Assembly: GCA_002437565.1 (NCBI GenBank)
Contig: DJQL01000062.1
Span: forward strand, 1 to 7,902
Direction of reading: 5' to 3'
Length of the DNA stretch: 7,902 bases
Source: Prevotella sp. UBA6387
GTDB lineage: Bacteria; Bacteroidota; Bacteroidia; Bacteroidales; Bacteroidaceae
Position 1 is the stretch's first letter. Every line of letters begins with the position of its first letter. Positions 6,761 to 7,902 of the stretch are shown one piece after another. Position numbers and translations under genes: made by a program. A model generated the notes under the pieces. It was not told the origin of the DNA. It saw nothing but the letters and a program-made list of their open reading frames with translations, and searched no databases.

Positions 6761-6847
6761 TGAAATGGCGTCGGCTTTACGCTTGAATCGCGTCGCGATT
6801 CAAGCGTAAAGGCGACGCGATTCAAGCGTGAAGCCGACGGCGTTTCA
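6761..6847. repeat. REP-like compound palindrome with three copies of a 13-bp unit
   Basis: Outer arms 6761-6796 and 6812-6847 are 36 nt each and match as inverted repeats at 33 of 36 positions; two of the three differences still allow G-U pairs in RNA. The loop is 6797-6811. Inside, TTTACGCTTGAATCGC (6776-6791) and its exact complement (6795-6810) form a competing hairpin with a 3-nt loop. The unit GCGATTCAAGCGT thus occurs inverted at 6779-6791 and directly at 6795-6807 and 6817-6829. The element lies 33 nt from the terminator and 21 nt from the TlpA stop. No coding potential is evident. It resembles a REP/BIME or small non-autonomous palindromic repeat; whether it recurs in the genome cannot be seen here. 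Confidence 0.8.
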
Positions 6848-6868
6848 ATGGGAGCCAACATAAAGGAA

Positions 6869-7902
6869 TCACTTCTCGTCGTCCTCGTTCTCACCCAACA
6901 GCTCCAACACCTTGGCGCAGAACGACTTGGCGTATCGATTGTCTTTCAATGTGGGCGAGAGGGCATTCATGAGACGCTGGTCGTAAGCCTTGTCGAGAAT
7001 GGGCAGGAAGTCGCGCTCCAAGACATAAGGAGCCACGGGAGAGCCGTTGTGGTCGAGCACGAAACGCAGTCGCGCTTCGAGCTTGGATATATCGCCCAAG
7101 TCATTACGCTTGGCTATGGCCTCATATTCATCGTATAGCTTCTTGTCAGCATCCGTGGCAGACTTAAACGGCTCCATCGCCACGGTCGTGGCCTTGGCGG
7201 ATACCTTTCCGGCCTTGGCCTTGAAAGGCTTGCTTAGGATGTCTTTCACGGTGCTGACAAGTTGCTCGCCACGCAGATTGAACTTCACCACGTTGCCAGC
7301 CGGGTCGATGAGCACCGTGTGGGGCACGCCGCGCACGTTGTACAGGCGTATGATGTCAGACGACCACGCCTTGAGCGTTGACACGTGAATCCAGTTCTTG
7401 TCGGTCATCTGCTGCTTTTCCACGCAGTTGACCCAATCCGCCCGCTTGCTGTCGATGGAATAGCTCAGCACCTTGAAATTGTCCTTGCCCTTGGCCTCTG
7501 CCAACGCCTGTTTCACGAAAGGTATCTCCCGGCGGCAAGGGGCACACCACGAAGCCCAAATGTCGAGAAAGACATACTTGCCACGCAACTGCGACAACGA
7601 CAGCGACTTGCCATCCATCGTGGGGGCAGTGAAGTCGGGCGCGGGGCTTCCCTCCGTCATCTCGCTTGAGAGCAACTGGTTTTCTAACTCCTTGTATATT
7701 GGATGCTTGCGCATACGCCCTGGCAAAGCCGCCATGAACACGTCGTGCAGGCATTGAGGCTTGAACATATAGTAAAGGTCATACTTCAAGATAAACAAGG
7801 CAGCCTCGCTGTCGATGTTCTTCAAGAAATAATCCATCACGTCAGCCTTGTAGTACACGCCATTGGCATTGAACAACGCGCCGTGGTAAGGCAGGTATTT
7901 GC
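6869..7902 (-). CDS. TlpA-like thioredoxin-fold protein with extra C-terminal helical region (partial, start outside window)
   Basis: 343 residues are visible on the - strand, ending in TGA at 6871-6869; the frame stays open through 7902, so the N-terminus, including any signal peptide, is missing. Such proteins are usually exported to the periplasm and act in thiol-disulfide exchange. In the visible fragment, a helical stretch (about 20-80) leads to the TlpA-type entry G-S-P-A-P-D-F-T (84-91), then G-K-Y-V-F-L-D-I-W-A-S-W-C-A-P-C-R with redox cysteines 119 and 122, and later R-G-V-P-H-T with the cis-proline. After the thioredoxin fold comes an Ala/Lys-rich linker and about 130 further residues containing S-P-V-A-P-Y-V-L and L-S-P-T-L-K-D-N-R-Y-A-K. 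Such segments usually occur before, not after, the thioredoxin domain in Bacteroidota TlpA proteins. The TTG at 7876 is internal and should not be taken as the start. It converges on the porin gene and has no evident link to glycerol metabolism. Confidence 0.9.
   Translation of the reverse strand, partial: KYLPYHGALFNANGVYYKADVMDYFLKNIDSEAALFILKYDLYYMFKPQCLHDVFMAALPGRMRKHPIYKELENQLLSSEMTEGSPAPDFTAPTMDGKSLSLSQLRGKYVFLDIWASWCAPCRREIPFVKQALAEAKGKDNFKVLSYSIDSKRADWVNCVEKQQMTDKNWIHVSTLKAWSSDIIRLYNVRGVPHTVLIDPAGNVVKFNLRGEQLVSTVKDILSKPFKAKAGKVSAKATTVAMEPFKSATDADKKLYDEYEAIAKRNDLGDISKLEARLRFVLDHNGSPVAPYVLERDFLPILDKAYDQRLMNALSPTLKDNRYAKSFCAKVLELLGENEDDEK

Noticed and set aside
6761..6847. Possible CRISPR array from the repeated 13-bp unit
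   Set aside because: The units are inverted as well as direct, only 9 nt separates the two direct copies, and no cas genes are present; a compound palindrome explains it fully.
6848..7138. 96-residue + strand open frame overlapping the end of the TlpA gene
   Set aside because: It is antisense to the coherent C-terminal region of the TlpA-like protein and its start lies just past the palindrome; there is no supporting promoter or domain.
7874..7876. Start of the TlpA-like gene at a TTG codon
   Set aside because: The frame continues open to the window edge, and a start here would leave the protein without the signal peptide expected of an exported thioredoxin-fold protein; the codon is most likely an internal Leu.

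Overview
The window looks like chromosomal DNA from a Bacteroidales bacterium, most likely Prevotella-like (inference). The evidence is: A-rich leaders without Shine-Dalgarno sequences, a clean Bacteroidota-type promoter (TTTG, 19 nt, TAnnTTTG), a lipoprotein whose first mature residues resemble the Bacteroidota surface-export signal, and a TlpA-type thioredoxin of the sort common in this phylum. Genes are rich in C-ending codons, which produces many long antisense and out-of-frame shadow ORFs.

Layout on the + strand. The tail of a gene that is probably glycerol kinase (1-60) is followed by a hairpin, a glycerol facilitator (glpF, 170-925) and a small uncharacterised outer-membrane beta-barrel (978-1748). 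A strong terminator (1773-1804) closes this unit. A new unit starts from a consensus promoter (1914-1944) with the glycerol-3-phosphate:phosphate antiporter glpT (2011-3396). After an imperfect inverted repeat come a surface-type lipoprotein glycerophosphodiester phosphodiesterase (glpQ-like, 3550-5262) and an OprO/OprP-type porin (5318-6658). A bidirectional terminator (6685-6727) follows. On the - strand, converging on this point, is a TlpA-like thioredoxin-fold protein (6869-7902), cut by the window edge. Between the two convergent transcripts sits an elaborate REP-like palindrome (6761-6847) containing three copies of one 13-bp unit.

Together the + strand genes form a coherent glycerol and glycerophosphodiester scavenging locus. 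A lipoprotein GlpQ, possibly facing outside, would release glycerol 3-phosphate (G3P) from deacylated phospholipids or teichoic-acid-like polymers. The adjacent porin would admit the anionic product through the outer membrane, and GlpT would exchange it for phosphate at the inner membrane. GlpF and the presumed GlpK would handle free glycerol. The individual families are well known. The less ordinary points are the pairing of an export-signal-bearing GlpQ with its own porin, the insertion in GlpQ, the orphan barrel between glpF and glpT, the extra C-terminal helical region of the TlpA protein, and the convergent-intergenic palindrome.
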